Source of the DNA: Oribacterium sp. UBA6992
GTDB lineage: Bacteria; Bacillota; Clostridia; Lachnospirales; Lachnospiraceae
DNA length: 31,271 nucleotides
Direction of reading: 5' to 3'
NCBI GenBank assembly: GCA_002449915.1
Contig: DJXY01000110.1
Location: 1-31,271, forward strand
Shown here: piece after piece, positions 1 through 7,410 of the stretch
How positions within the stretch are numbered: the first letter of the stretch is position 1
Layout: every line of letters starts with the position of its first letter
Notes under the pieces: model-generated
The model's input: only the letters and a program-made list of their open reading frames with translations
Database searches by the model: none
Told to the model about the DNA's origin: nothing
Translations under genes and position numbers: made by a program

Positions 1-1
1 G

Positions 2-1411
2 GAAGCAGAGAATGAGACTATCATGGCTATTTCACCGGGGCCTCACTCAACATGGAGATGCTGTGTTTATAAAGAGAGAGAAATCCTGAAATGGAGGATC
101 CATCTGTCCATGGGACTGGATGCCAATCCAAGAAAGCCGCATAAAAATGTAATCCAGGTGATTGAGCCGGCATGCGAGGAATGTCCGCTCTCGACCTATA
201 CGGTAACAGATAACTGCCGTCTCTGCCTTGGCAAGGCATGCCAGAACAGCTGCCGTTTCGGCGCGATCAGCATGACAGAAACCAGAGCACACATTGATCC
301 CAACAAGTGCAAGGAGTGTGGCATGTGCGCCAGTGCCTGTCCGTACGGAGCCATTGCCCATCTGATTCGCCCTTGCCGTAAGCCATGTCCGGTCAATGCC
401 ATCAACTATGATGAAAACGGCATCTGTCAGATCGATGAGGAGAAGTGCATACGCTGCGGTCAGTGCATTCACAGCTGCCCGTTTGGTGCGATCGCTTCCA
501 AGGTTTATGTGATTGATGTGATCAAGGCGATCCAGGAGGGTAAGGAGGTTATCGCGATGTGCGCTCCTGCCATCGAGGGTCAGTTTGGTAAGGATATTAC
601 CATGGCTTCTGTTAAAGTTGCTTTAAAGAAGCTTGGATTTGCCGATATGGTCGAGGTTGGTCTCGGCGGAGATATGACTGCCGCATGGGAGTCCGCAGAG
701 TGGTCGGAGGCAAGGAAGGAAGGTAAGAAGGTTACCACCTCCTGCTGTCCTGCATTTATCAATATGATGATGCGTCATTTCCCGGAGCAGTTCCATAATA
801 ATATGTCCGAGACTGTGTCTCCGATGTGCGCGGTTTCCAGATATCTTAAGGCGACGCACCCTGGCTGCGTAACGGTATTTATCGGACCGTGCATGGCCAA
901 AAAGTCCGAGTCCAAGGAGATGAACATCGAGGGCAATGCGGATTATGTATTAAGCTTCGGTGAGATGCAGGCAATGCTTCGTTCCAAGGATGTGGAGCTG
1001 GAGCCGGTATTGGATGAGTATCAGGAGGCTTCCATCTGGGGCAAGAGCTTTGCGTCATCCGGCGGTGTTGCCAATGCTGTTATGGAGTGCATGAGAGAGC
1101 GTGGCGAGGATACCACGGGCATCAAGCTGAGAAAGTGCTCCGGCGGTAAGGAATGCTTCACGGCGTTAACGCTGCTCAAGATGGGTAAACTTCCGGAGGA
1201 GTTTGTCGAGGGTATGGTCTGCGATGGCGGCTGCGTCGGTGGACCGTCCAAGCATAAGACGGAGATGGAGATCCGTAAGGCTCGTCAGGAGCTGCTGGAT
1301 CAGGCAGACGACCGTAAGGTACTTCAGAATTTAAAGAAGTATCCGATGGACAAGTTCTCCATGCACCGGGATGGAAGCATGAGCATGGTGGATCTTGGAC
1401 CGGATCAGTAA
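2..1411 (+). CDS. [FeFe] hydrogenase, ferredoxin-type, 5' end cut by window
   Basis: Catalyses reversible proton reduction to H2 with electrons from ferredoxin in the cytoplasm. Counting from the ATG at 23, two ferredoxin-type 4Fe-4S motifs are visible (CKECGMCASACP at about 96-107, CIRCGQCIHSCP at about 142-153), with further cysteines at 51-77. The H-cluster domain follows with TSCCPAF (239-245), GPCMAKKSE (288-296) and MVCDGGCVGG (398-407), so all four cluster cysteines are present (242, 290, 400, 404). The TSCCPAF and GPC forms differ from the TSCCPxW and MPC of classical CpI-type enzymes and suggest the less studied group B. The frame stays open upstream of the ATG at 23 to the window edge, and that ATG has no good ribosome binding site. 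Related proteins, as I recall them, carry extra residues before the RCCVYKER stretch, so the true start is probably outside the window. A terminator follows directly. Confidence 0.93.
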   Translation, partial: EAENETIMAISPGPHSTWRCCVYKEREILKWRIHLSMGLDANPRKPHKNVIQVIEPACEECPLSTYTVTDNCRLCLGKACQNSCRFGAISMTETRAHIDPNKCKECGMCASACPYGAIAHLIRPCRKPCPVNAINYDENGICQIDEEKCIRCGQCIHSCPFGAIASKVYVIDVIKAIQEGKEVIAMCAPAIEGQFGKDITMASVKVALKKLGFADMVEVGLGGDMTAAWESAEWSEARKEGKKVTTSCCPAFINMMMRHFPEQFHNNMSETVSPMCAVSRYLKATHPGCVTVFIGPCMAKKSESKEMNIEGNADYVLSFGEMQAMLRSKDVELEPVLDEYQEASIWGKSFASSGGVANAVMECMRERGEDTTGIKLRKCSGGKECFTALTLLKMGKLPEEFVEGMVCDGGCVGGPSKHKTEMEIRKARQELLDQADDRKVLQNLKKYPMDKFSMHRDGSMSMVDLGPDQ

Positions 1412-1431
1412 ATAAATCATAAAATTTTTTG

Positions 1432-1462
1432 AGTCCGTAACTTAGGTTACGGACTTTTTTTC
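1432..1462 (+). terminator. intrinsic terminator of the hydrogenase gene
   Basis: A perfect 10-bp stem (AGTCCGTAAC at 1432-1441 with GTTACGGACT at 1446-1455) closes a TTAG loop and runs into a T tract, 20 bases after the hydrogenase stop codon. Confidence 0.93.
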
Positions 1463-1627
1463 TGCGTTTCTGTATGATAGGCACTGTCCATCAGATAAGG
1501 ATGAACTTCCGATGGCGTAAGCTTGAGAGATCAAATGGATCATCGTCAGGAGGCTGTGGTAGAGAGACATCAGGAAAGGCGATGATCAAACAGACATTCA
1601 TACAGAAATAAAAGCAGGAGGGATGCA
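1463..1627 (+). promoter_or_regulatory. leader region of the hemerythrin operon, possible stem
   Basis: This 165-base gap lies between the terminator and the next start codon. I find no convincing -35/-10 pair. A TATGAT at 1473-1478 could be a -10 box but lacks a recognisable -35. An 8-bp inverted repeat (GATCATCG at 1538-1545, CGATGATC at 1580-1587) could fold in the 5' leader around a purine-rich interior. I do not recognise a known riboswitch class. A GGAGG stands 6-10 bases before the 1628 start. Confidence 0.3.
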
Positions 1628-2236
1628 ATGAGCGCAGTACTTGGACCAATTCATCACTGGATGTACCGTAAGATCCAGCTTCAGGAGGAGCTTATACGGG
1701 ATATCCTTCATACAACCCGGGAGTCGAATTGGGGAAGCGAGGTGGATGGAGCGGAGCTTACATCCTATGCTTCCAGTGAGACTCGTCCGCTGGAGGAGAT
1801 CATCGACTTAAGCAATATTCACGGCTGGCTTTCCAGTCAGATCGATGCTCCGGAGCGCCGCTATGCGCATCTTGTAACCGGACTCCTTAAGGAGGATCCG
1901 ACACGTCTGGAAGTGCTTGCGGGTACAGCATATCAGTTTGGCAGGAAGCATCCGGTGAATGCCGGCGGTACCGCACAGGACGCATTCCGTGCAATCAATG
2001 ACCTGCTGCTGGATGGTATGCCATGTGACCGCGCGGTACAGGTCACAGACAACGCTGAGGATCATGTCACATTTCTGCAGACAGAAGATCTGCACAGTCC
2101 GTACTGGAAGGAGTATGGCGGAGATGGAGACAATTATTACTATTTAAGAAGCCGGGTGATTGATGGCATGCTGGAGCATTCCGGTTATGCATTAAAGAAG
2201 CTTGGCGACGGAGAATTTGAGATTGCAAAGGCCTGA
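1628..2236 (+). CDS. uncharacterised 202-aa protein in a hemerythrin/DUF1858 operon
   Basis: I do not recognise this family. The product is a soluble, acidic, probably helical 202-residue protein with no signal peptide, no membrane segment and a single cysteine (in MPCDRA). Histidines cluster at the start (GPIHHWMYRK), and a tyrosine-rich stretch (DNYYYLRSR) lies near the C-terminus. The start has a strong AGGAGGG ribosome binding site. It is first in a tight operon, 24 bases before a DUF1858 redox-disulfide protein and then a hemerythrin. By context it may act in diiron, oxygen or nitric-oxide related redox chemistry, but nothing in its own sequence shows that. Confidence 0.85.
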   Translation: MSAVLGPIHHWMYRKIQLQEELIRDILHTTRESNWGSEVDGAELTSYASSETRPLEEIIDLSNIHGWLSSQIDAPERRYAHLVTGLLKEDPTRLEVLAGTAYQFGRKHPVNAGGTAQDAFRAINDLLLDGMPCDRAVQVTDNAEDHVTFLQTEDLHSPYWKEYGGDGDNYYYLRSRVIDGMLEHSGYALKKLGDGEFEIAKA

Positions 2237-2260
2237 AAGAGGCAGAAGGAGGATATTTCT

Positions 2261-2464
2261 ATGGAAAAGATTACAAAGGATATGATTATGGGTGATATTG
2301 TGAGAAACTATGCAGGAGCATCCATGGCACTGATGAATGTTGGTATGGGCTGTGTTAGCTGTCCTGCAGCACTTTCCGAGTCTCTGGAAAATGCAAGTAT
2401 GGTACATGGATTGGACGGACAGGAAGTGGCAAATTATCTCAACGAGCAGCTGAACCTGGCATAA
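2261..2464 (+). CDS. DUF1858 / hybrid-cluster-protein-associated redox disulfide protein
   Basis: A 67-residue protein matching the short family described as a hybrid cluster protein-associated redox disulfide domain (DUF1858). It has the start KITKDMIMGDIV, a glycine-rich turn NVGMGCVSCPAA with a CxxC pair at about residues 31-34, and a helical end LDGQEVANYLNEQL. The CVSC pair is the presumed redox-active disulfide or metal site. Family members occur alone or fused to hybrid cluster proteins and hemerythrins, but the precise reaction is not established. It is preceded by GGAGG and followed after 36 bases by the hemerythrin gene, so the pair is probably co-translated and functionally linked. 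Confidence 0.88.
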   Translation: MEKITKDMIMGDIVRNYAGASMALMNVGMGCVSCPAALSESLENASMVHGLDGQEVANYLNEQLNLA

Positions 2465-2490
2465 GTTTAGGTTTCACCAGTTTAGATTTT

Positions 2491-2495
2491 GGAGG
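2491..2495 (+). promoter_or_regulatory. ribosome binding site that fixes the hemerythrin start
   Basis: GGAGG five bases upstream of ATG 2501. It overlaps the first codons of the alternative TTG (2489) start, which therefore cannot use it. Confidence 0.8.
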
Positions 2496-2500
2496 GCGGT

Positions 2501-3127
2501 ATGTACTGTACAGAGGTTATGCAGTCGGAGCACGACAATATCCTTTCGTTTCTTGATGTGGTAAGAGCTATGTGCTGCCATGTCCTTGAAACAAAGGAGG
2601 TAGATACGGGAGATTTCCGCAAGGTGATTGAATTTGCGCGGAATTATTCTGATCATCAGCATCACGGCAAGGAGGAGAAGTTTCTGTTTAATGAGATGGA
2701 AGCCCGGCTTGGCGCTATGGGTCAGAATCTGATTCGGCATGGTATGCTTGTGGAGCATGATCTCTGCCGGGGACATATCCTGGATCTTGAGGCAGCGCTT
2801 GATCTTTATGATGCGCATCCGGACAAAACAGTATATGTCCTGGACATTCTGGAGGCGGCGGAAGGCTATGCCACACTCCTGACAAGACACATCAAAAAGG
2901 AAAATACGGTGGTTTATCCCTTTGCGGAGAGAAGCCTGCCTGCCGAGGTTGTATCGGAAATCAATCGTAAGGTTGAGGATTTTGAAAAAGAGACCGAAAA
3001 GCAGGGGATACAGCAGCATTACCTTGCATTGAGAGATGAGCTTAAAGCAAAATACGGCACAGTAGAGGATCAGCATGATCTTGCGGCTGCAGCGCCGCTT
3101 CCTGCCGGATTACATAAAAAAGCGTGA
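2501..3127 (+). CDS. hemerythrin-domain protein
   Basis: A cytosolic four-helix diiron protein expected to bind O2, or to sense or scavenge O2 or NO. The hemerythrin ligand pattern is visible: EHDNILSF near residue 10, HQHHGKEEKFLF at about 50-60, MLVEHDLCRGH at about 80-90 and HIKKENTVVYPFAE at about 127-140, giving His and HxxxE ligands from each helix. A TTG at 2489 would add four residues, but the ATG at 2501 is the likely start because GGAGG at 2491-2495 sits five bases before it and lies inside the longer reading frame. The last codons and the TGA lie inside a terminator hairpin. It is last in the operon with the DUF1858 protein, a natural redox partner candidate. No signalling domain is attached. 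Confidence 0.9.
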   Translation: MYCTEVMQSEHDNILSFLDVVRAMCCHVLETKEVDTGDFRKVIEFARNYSDHQHHGKEEKFLFNEMEARLGAMGQNLIRHGMLVEHDLCRGHILDLEAALDLYDAHPDKTVYVLDILEAAEGYATLLTRHIKKENTVVYPFAERSLPAEVVSEINRKVEDFEKETEKQGIQQHYLALRDELKAKYGTVEDQHDLAAAAPLPAGLHKKA

Positions 3128-3147
3128 GGATTTCCTCACGCTTTTTT
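3116..3147. terminator. bidirectional terminator overlapping the hemerythrin stop codon
   Basis: AGCGTGAGG (3121-3129) pairs with CCTCACGCT (3134-3142) around a four-base loop, with an A run before and a T run after. It can therefore end transcription from both strands, serving the hemerythrin operon and the convergent transporter operon ending at 3227. The hemerythrin TGA is inside the left arm. Confidence 0.92.
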
Positions 3148-3226
3148 GCGATTATTTTTTGTGTTGGTATGTACGGCGGCACCAGATGATCCAGATTAAC
3201 GCTTCGGTAGATTTCCGATATCTGCG

Positions 3227-4111
3227 TCATGCCTTGTTAAGAGCATAATACCATTTGCCGATGGCGGTGCCGATGATAATGATATACCCTATGATGCTGT
3301 AGATATCCGGAATCTCATGGAAAAAAACAAATCCCAGCATGGAAGCAAAGAGCACCTGGGTATAGTCAAATACGGAAATATCCTTGGCGGGTGCATAGGT
3401 GTAGGCTGCAGTTACTGCGATCTGTGCTAAGGCTGCGGCACATCCGGCGGCAATGAGGCATAAGAGCTGACCGATGGAGATCGGTACAAAGCTTAAGATT
3501 GTGAACGGCAGGCAGACCAGGGTGGAAAACACCGAGAAGCACAGTACGATCACAGGACCTTGTATGCCATGCGTGCCGAGCTTCCGCACAAAGGTGTAGG
3601 CACTGCCGGCGCATAGACCGCCAAACAACGCGACCAGCGCGGGTGCAGAGGCGACACCGGATCCGGGCTTTACTACAAAGGCGGCGCCGATCAGTGCGAG
3701 GAACACACTCAGGAGTTCAATACCATTCGGTTTCTCTCCCAGCACCACGATGGACATCATGATGGAAAAAAACGGGGCCATCTTGCTGAGAATATTGGCG
3801 TCTCCGATTTTTAAATGGGAGATTGCCCAGAAATTGGCAATCAGTCCGGCGGTTCCGAAGCTGCAGCGGAGCAGCATGGTGAGATAATTCCCCTTTCCGA
3901 TGCGGAAGGGATGCCCGGAACGCTTCAGGAGGAGGAAGGCGGCAAAGGAAGCCACGAGGTTACGAAACACCGCTTTTTCCATAACCGGGATATCTCCGGA
4001 TGCCTTGACAAAAAAAGACATCAGGGCAAAGCCGAGCGCGGAAATCACGATGTAAAGGATCCCCTTCTGCCTGGCTTCCGTAAGACGCTGTGCGGAATCA
4101 GAAGCGGCCAA
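3227..4111 (-). CDS. EamA/DMT-family membrane transporter
   Basis: A 294-residue inner-membrane protein with about ten hydrophobic segments arranged as two EamA repeats. Repeat one starts at GILYIVISALGFALMSFFVKAS and ends near VVLGEKPNGIELLSV; repeat two runs from ALFGGLCAGSAYTFVRKL to FHEIPDIYSIIGYIIIIG. Drug/metabolite transporters of this type export or import small metabolites; the substrate cannot be read from sequence. The start is a TTG at 4111 behind GGAGGAGG with nine-base spacing. It overlaps the last 14 bases of the upstream phosphatase gene, so the two are probably translationally coupled. No ATG in a suitable position competes. Transcription ends at the bidirectional hairpin around 3116-3147. 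Confidence 0.9.
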   Translation of the reverse strand: MAASDSAQRLTEARQKGILYIVISALGFALMSFFVKASGDIPVMEKAVFRNLVASFAAFLLLKRSGHPFRIGKGNYLTMLLRCSFGTAGLIANFWAISHLKIGDANILSKMAPFFSIMMSIVVLGEKPNGIELLSVFLALIGAAFVVKPGSGVASAPALVALFGGLCAGSAYTFVRKLGTHGIQGPVIVLCFSVFSTLVCLPFTILSFVPISIGQLLCLIAAGCAAALAQIAVTAAYTYAPAKDISVFDYTQVLFASMLGFVFFHEIPDIYSIIGYIIIIGTAIGKWYYALNKA

Positions 4112-4736
4112 AGCTTTTTTCCTCCTCCCCTATGATGTCGATCGTTTTGGTAATGCTGAGATGTCCATCCTTTAGAGACAGTACCACCGCTCCGCAGTTC
4201 GGAATAATCGGACTTGTCCAGAATTCTGCCTTGGGGAGACCCAGAACGACACTTTCCATACCGCGAATGATTCCGCCGTGTGCAACCGCAAGGACCCGCT
4301 TGCATGTAGGCTCGTCAGGGATCAGATAGTTATCAATAAAAGCCTTGCAGCGGGCGGTGACTTCCTCAACGGACTCGCCGCCCTTGGGCGGCTGATATTT
4401 CTCGGGAGCATTGAAAAAGTCCTTAAGATTGCGGAGCTCCGGACTGATCGGATCGCCCGACAGATTCATGCCCTCACCGACACCAAAGGACATTTCCCGA
4501 AGCTCGGATACTTCCACAGGCTTTGGTTCCCGGTCCTTCATGATAATCTCTGCGGTTTTGCGGGCGCGCGCAAGCGGACTGGTATAGACCTTGTCAAATT
4601 CTGTATCCCGGAAATACCTGGCAAGCTTTCTCGCCTCTGCCAGACCTGTATCATTAAGAGGGATATCAGACCTTCCCTGAAGCTGATGCTTCCGGTTCCA
4701 CTCGGTTTCACCATGTCGTATAAAATAAATTTCCAT
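4098..4736 (-). CDS. histidine phosphatase family protein (phosphoglycerate-mutase-like)
   Basis: A 212-residue cytosolic phosphatase of the RHG superfamily. The catalytic phosphohistidine motif YFIRHGETEWN is at residues 4-14, the second conserved arginine/glutamate region is YTSPLARARKTAEII (about 51-65) and SELREMSFG, and the second catalytic histidine is in VAHGGIIRGM near residue 155. Family members include cofactor-dependent phosphoglycerate mutases, CobC-type and broad-specificity phosphatases; the exact substrate is unknown. The start at 4736 is chosen because AGAGGA stands nine bases upstream and the RHG motif must lie near the N-terminus. The frame stays open to 4862, but those extra residues have no family likeness. 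It is the middle gene of a minus-strand operon. Confidence 0.9.
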   Translation of the reverse strand: MEIYFIRHGETEWNRKHQLQGRSDIPLNDTGLAEARKLARYFRDTEFDKVYTSPLARARKTAEIIMKDREPKPVEVSELREMSFGVGEGMNLSGDPISPELRNLKDFFNAPEKYQPPKGGESVEEVTARCKAFIDNYLIPDEPTCKRVLAVAHGGIIRGMESVVLGLPKAEFWTSPIIPNCGAVVLSLKDGHLSITKTIDIIGEEEKSFGRF

Positions 4737-4898
4737 TTCGTTTGTTCCTCTGATTGTTTTTCTGTGAGTCATCATTTTCTGCTTCTTCATATGAAGTGCA
4801 AGCCGTAACAGCTTGACCTGCGCACGCTTTTCTGCCCGGATTTCGGATCTCACGCAGGGCAAATGCCCGGGAATCCGCTTTTCCGGAAAACAATGACA

Positions 4899-5276
4899 TT
4901 ACCCGCCGATAAATGGAAGAGCATTCAGAAGACCCGAGAGTGTCTCAATGGTCTCCTGGAGCTTGTCCAGTGTGCTGAGTGCATTGTTGATTTTATCCTC
5001 ATTGGCAGCATAAAGTACCTTGAGGCTTTCTACCATGGCATCAATTTCCTTTATCGTGTCAAAGGCACTGTCGATGCGTGCGGCATATCCGTTAAGCACG
5101 TGCCGGATATACAGGAAGCCTCCGATCAGGAGCATCAGCAGAGAAACATTCAAAATAAGAAGCAGATCACTTTTTTGATGCAGTCTGCGGATTTCCTTCA
5201 TTAAAATATGTGCATCCTCATTGGAAATGCTGGTATGCTCCCGGTTGGGATCGGGGCTGTTTTGATCATGCGTCAT
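4899..5276 (-). CDS. small single-pass membrane protein with coiled-coil tail, unknown function
   Basis: A 125-residue protein of no recognised family. A polar N-terminus of about 45 residues is followed by one strong membrane segment (LLLILNVSLLMLLIGGFLYI, about 46-65). Then comes a heptad-like, charged helical region (AARIDSAFDTIKEIDAMVES ... INNALSTLDKLQETIETLSG) ending in a short hydrophobic tail ALPFIGG. This looks like a bitopic scaffold or envelope protein. The start at 5276 is supported by GGAGGTG five bases upstream; the longer frame to 5345 crosses the promoter and is rejected. It is first in the operon with the phosphatase and the EamA transporter, with a 162-base gap to the phosphatase. 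Confidence 0.78.
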   Translation of the reverse strand: MTHDQNSPDPNREHTSISNEDAHILMKEIRRLHQKSDLLLILNVSLLMLLIGGFLYIRHVLNGYAARIDSAFDTIKEIDAMVESLKVLYAANEDKINNALSTLDKLQETIETLSGLLNALPFIGG

Positions 5277-5316
5277 AAAAACACCTCCGGTGCGTAAAAT
5301 CAACAGGTTAAGTGCC

Positions 5317-5325
5317 ATTATACCA
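5317..5325 (-). promoter_or_regulatory. extended -10 promoter of the membrane protein/phosphatase/transporter operon
   Basis: On the minus strand, TGGTATAAT (TG-N-TATAAT) ends about 40 bases before the start codon at 5276. There is no good -35 (ATGCAT at 17 bases), as is common for extended -10 promoters. Predicted start of transcription is near 5310. Confidence 0.62.
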
Positions 5326-5397
5326 CAGCTCCCGGAGAGATGCATGAAACGTGCAAAATTTATCCCGGGATACCGCTGTAATCCGTCAGATTTTGCC

Positions 5398-5426
5398 TTG
5401 ACAGGGTTTCAAATGCGTCTTATAGT
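5398..5426 (+). promoter_or_regulatory. sigma-A-type promoter of the lysine riboswitch/ABC operon
   Basis: TTGACA at 5398-5403 and TATAGT at 5421-5426 with an ideal 17-base spacer. Transcription should start near 5433, just before the riboswitch P1 helix. Confidence 0.85.
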
Positions 5427-5439
5427 TACCAGGTAATAA

Positions 5440-5620
5440 TTAAGTAGTATGTAGAGGTAGCGGTGCAAATGAGTACCCCACGGAGCCGGCAGGCGATGAA
5501 GTGAGGGAAAGGTAATCACCGCCGAACGGAGCCGTCCGGCAGGGCAGCTTGACCGTGGGGATGCAGACAACATCTGTATCACTCCTTCACCCGTTGAAGT
5601 GGCGCTATTGCTTATGGGAG
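5440..5620 (+). promoter_or_regulatory. lysine riboswitch (L-box)
   Basis: The conserved lysine-riboswitch core is visible in order: AGGTAGCGGTGCAAATGAGTA-like P1/P2 entry at 5456-5475, GGGAAAGG at 5505-5512, CACCGCCGAA at 5517-5526, a GGCAGGG segment near 5538, CTGTATCA near 5574-5581 and GAAGTGGCGCTAT near 5596-5608. P1 can close through TAAGTA (about 5441-5446) with TGCTTA (about 5610-5615) and TAGCG with CGCTA. A terminator hairpin follows directly, so lysine binding is expected to switch transcription off. This is the best evidence that the downstream ABC transporter imports lysine. Confidence 0.9.
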
Positions 5621-5626
5621 AGTTCA

Positions 5627-5660
5627 ACCGTATGTGATAGCACATACGGTTTTTTGTTTT
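5627..5660 (+). terminator. riboswitch-controlled terminator
   Basis: A perfect 10-bp stem ACCGTATGTG (5627-5636) with CACATACGGT (5641-5650), loop ATAG, then a T-rich tail. It lies between the lysine riboswitch and the transporter genes, the position of the expression platform. Confidence 0.92.
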
Positions 5661-5707
5661 GCAGGGTTCTCCAGGGATTCCTGCAGCTCTTACAGGAGGA
5701 AAAAATT

Positions 5708-6637
5708 ATGAAAAAGAATCTTATGATTTCTGCAGCTGTTGTATCCGCAGCAGCAATGCTTCTTGCAGCCTGCGGAGCAGGTTCATCCACACCAGACGCA
5801 GCGACACAGGCAGCGTCCAGCGCAGCAGCAAAAACAGAGACTTCAGCTGCAGGCAGTGAAGCGGCAAGCTCCGCAGCAGCCGGACAGGAAAGCGCTGCGT
5901 CAGAGGGTGGTGTGCTGAGAGTCGGCATGGAGTGTAACTATGCTCCGTTTAACTGGACCACAACAACGACCAATGAATTTACCAAGCCGATCACCGGTGT
6001 AGACTATGCAGATGGATACGACGTTGTTATGGCAACCAAGCTTGCCGATGCCATCGGTAAGGATGTGCAGATTGTAAAGCTTGACTGGGACAACCTGATT
6101 CTGTCTCTCCAGAACAACCAGATTGATGCAATCATTGCCGGTATGACAGATACTCCGGACCGTGAAAAAGAGGTTAACTTCACTTCTCCGTACTATGAGT
6201 CAGAGGAGGTCATGATTGTGAAGGCAGACGGCAAGTATGCCAATGCTTCCTCGATCCAGGATTTCTCAGGTGCAACCGTGCAGGGGCAGATGAATACCAT
6301 CTATGATGAGGTTATCGATCAGATCAACGGAGTAAAGCATCAGCCGGCGGCAGAGACATTCCCGGCAGCGATCCAGGCACTGCAGGCAGGCGCGGTTGAT
6401 GGTGTTGTTTCCGAGCTTCCGGTTGCCAAGGGCGTCGTTGCAGCCAACAGTGATCTTGCAATCGTACGTTTTGCTGAGGGCAAGGGCTTTGAGGCAGACA
6501 CCACCGTTTCCATTGCTGTGAGAAAGGATGACAGCGAGCTTAAGTCCCAGCTGGAAAAGGCACTCGAAGGTATCTCCAAGGATGAGAGAGATGAGATAAT
6601 GGAGGCAGCTGTCAATCGTCAGCCTGCAAATGAATAA
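5708..6637 (+). CDS. amino-acid ABC transporter substrate-binding lipoprotein, predicted lysine-specific
   Basis: A 309-residue extracytoplasmic binding protein. A signal peptide with lipobox LLAACG places the lipidated cysteine at about residue 22. It is followed by an Ala/Ser/Thr-rich linker to about residue 70 and then a family-3 solute-binding (PBPb) domain from VLRVGMECNYAPFNW to the end. Family features include GYDVVMATKLADAIGKDVQIV, NNQIDAIIAGMTDTPDREKEVNFTSPYY and IQALQAGAVDGVVSELPVA. ATG 5708 has GGAGG eight bases upstream; the frame open further upstream lies inside the riboswitch and terminator and is not coding. Lysine is the predicted ligand from the riboswitch, not from the binding-site residues. 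The stop overlaps the permease start by one base (TAATG). Confidence 0.93.
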   Translation: MKKNLMISAAVVSAAAMLLAACGAGSSTPDAATQAASSAAAKTETSAAGSEAASSAAAGQESAASEGGVLRVGMECNYAPFNWTTTTTNEFTKPITGVDYADGYDVVMATKLADAIGKDVQIVKLDWDNLILSLQNNQIDAIIAGMTDTPDREKEVNFTSPYYESEEVMIVKADGKYANASSIQDFSGATVQGQMNTIYDEVIDQINGVKHQPAAETFPAAIQALQAGAVDGVVSELPVAKGVVAANSDLAIVRFAEGKGFEADTTVSIAVRKDDSELKSQLEKALEGISKDERDEIMEAAVNRQPANE

Positions 6638-7407
6638 TGTTTATAAACAACTGTATTGATATCATTAATAAATATGGCTCCAGCCTGATGCTGGGTGTCA
6701 GAACCACACTGATTGTGGCATTGACCGGTACTGCATTTGGACTTGTACTCGGACTTCTGGTGGGCGGCTTCCGTGCCGTCCAGCTGGATTATACTGCGAG
6801 TCCTGCGGCTGTTTTTGTAAAGAAGCTCTTTAACCTGATCGCCAATATCTATATCACGATTTTCCGTGGAACTCCGATGATGGTGCAGGCGGTGTTTATC
6901 TATTATGCACTGCTCAATGTCATTCACTGGGATACGCTCACAGCGGCGATCGTAGTTATCAGTGTGAATACCGGCGCCTACATGGCGGAGATTATCCGTT
7001 CCGGTATCCAGGCAGTGGATCCCGGACAGACCGAGGCGGCACGTTCCCTCGGAATGTCCAATGCCCAGACGATGCTTGGTGTAGTGCTGCCGCAGGCGAT
7101 TAAAAATGCTTTCCCTGCCATCGGTAACGAGCTGATTGTTAACATCAAGGATTCCTCGGTGTTGATGATTATCTCTATCACAGAGCTTATGTTCCAGGCC
7201 AAAAGTATCGCAGGATCCACCTTCCATTTTACGGAGACCTATTTCCTGGAGGCTGTGATCTATCTGATTCTGACCTCGATCGCCAGCCTGATTCTGAATT
7301 TTATTGAAAAAAGGATGAATCAGTCCGAGAAACGGACCCTGAAGCTTCCGATGAGCGATACGGATCCCAAGAGCATCGGATACAGCAAAGTGGCAGAAAA
7401 GGAGTAA
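6637..7407 (+). CDS. amino-acid ABC transporter permease (HisM/GlnP type)
   Basis: A 256-residue inner-membrane permease of the polar amino-acid uptake class. Hydrophobic segments begin at MLGVRTTLIVALTGTAFG and include IYITIFRGTPMMVQAVFIYY. The characteristic cytoplasmic EAA loop reads GQTEAARSLGMSNAQTMLGVVLPQAIKNAFPAIGN at about residues 127-165, the contact site for the ATPase. One permease gene means a homodimer is likely. The start codon overlaps the stop of the binding protein, and the ATPase gene follows after three bases. The C-terminal 30 residues are polar and cytoplasmic. Confidence 0.94.
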   Translation: MFINNCIDIINKYGSSLMLGVRTTLIVALTGTAFGLVLGLLVGGFRAVQLDYTASPAAVFVKKLFNLIANIYITIFRGTPMMVQAVFIYYALLNVIHWDTLTAAIVVISVNTGAYMAEIIRSGIQAVDPGQTEAARSLGMSNAQTMLGVVLPQAIKNAFPAIGNELIVNIKDSSVLMIISITELMFQAKSIAGSTFHFTETYFLEAVIYLILTSIASLILNFIEKRMNQSEKRTLKLPMSDTDPKSIGYSKVAEKE

Positions 7408-7410
7408 GCT

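Noticed and set aside
2474..3076. 200-codon frame antisense to the hemerythrin gene
   Set aside because: The plus-strand hemerythrin has all ligand residues; the antisense frame has no support.
4737..4862. N-terminal extension of the histidine phosphatase
   Set aside because: The RHG motif must be near the N-terminus and AGAGGA precedes ATG 4736; the extension resembles nothing.
4848..4870. GGGCA-AAT-GCCC hairpin between two minus-strand genes
   Set aside because: The stem is short with no T tract, so it is not a credible terminator.
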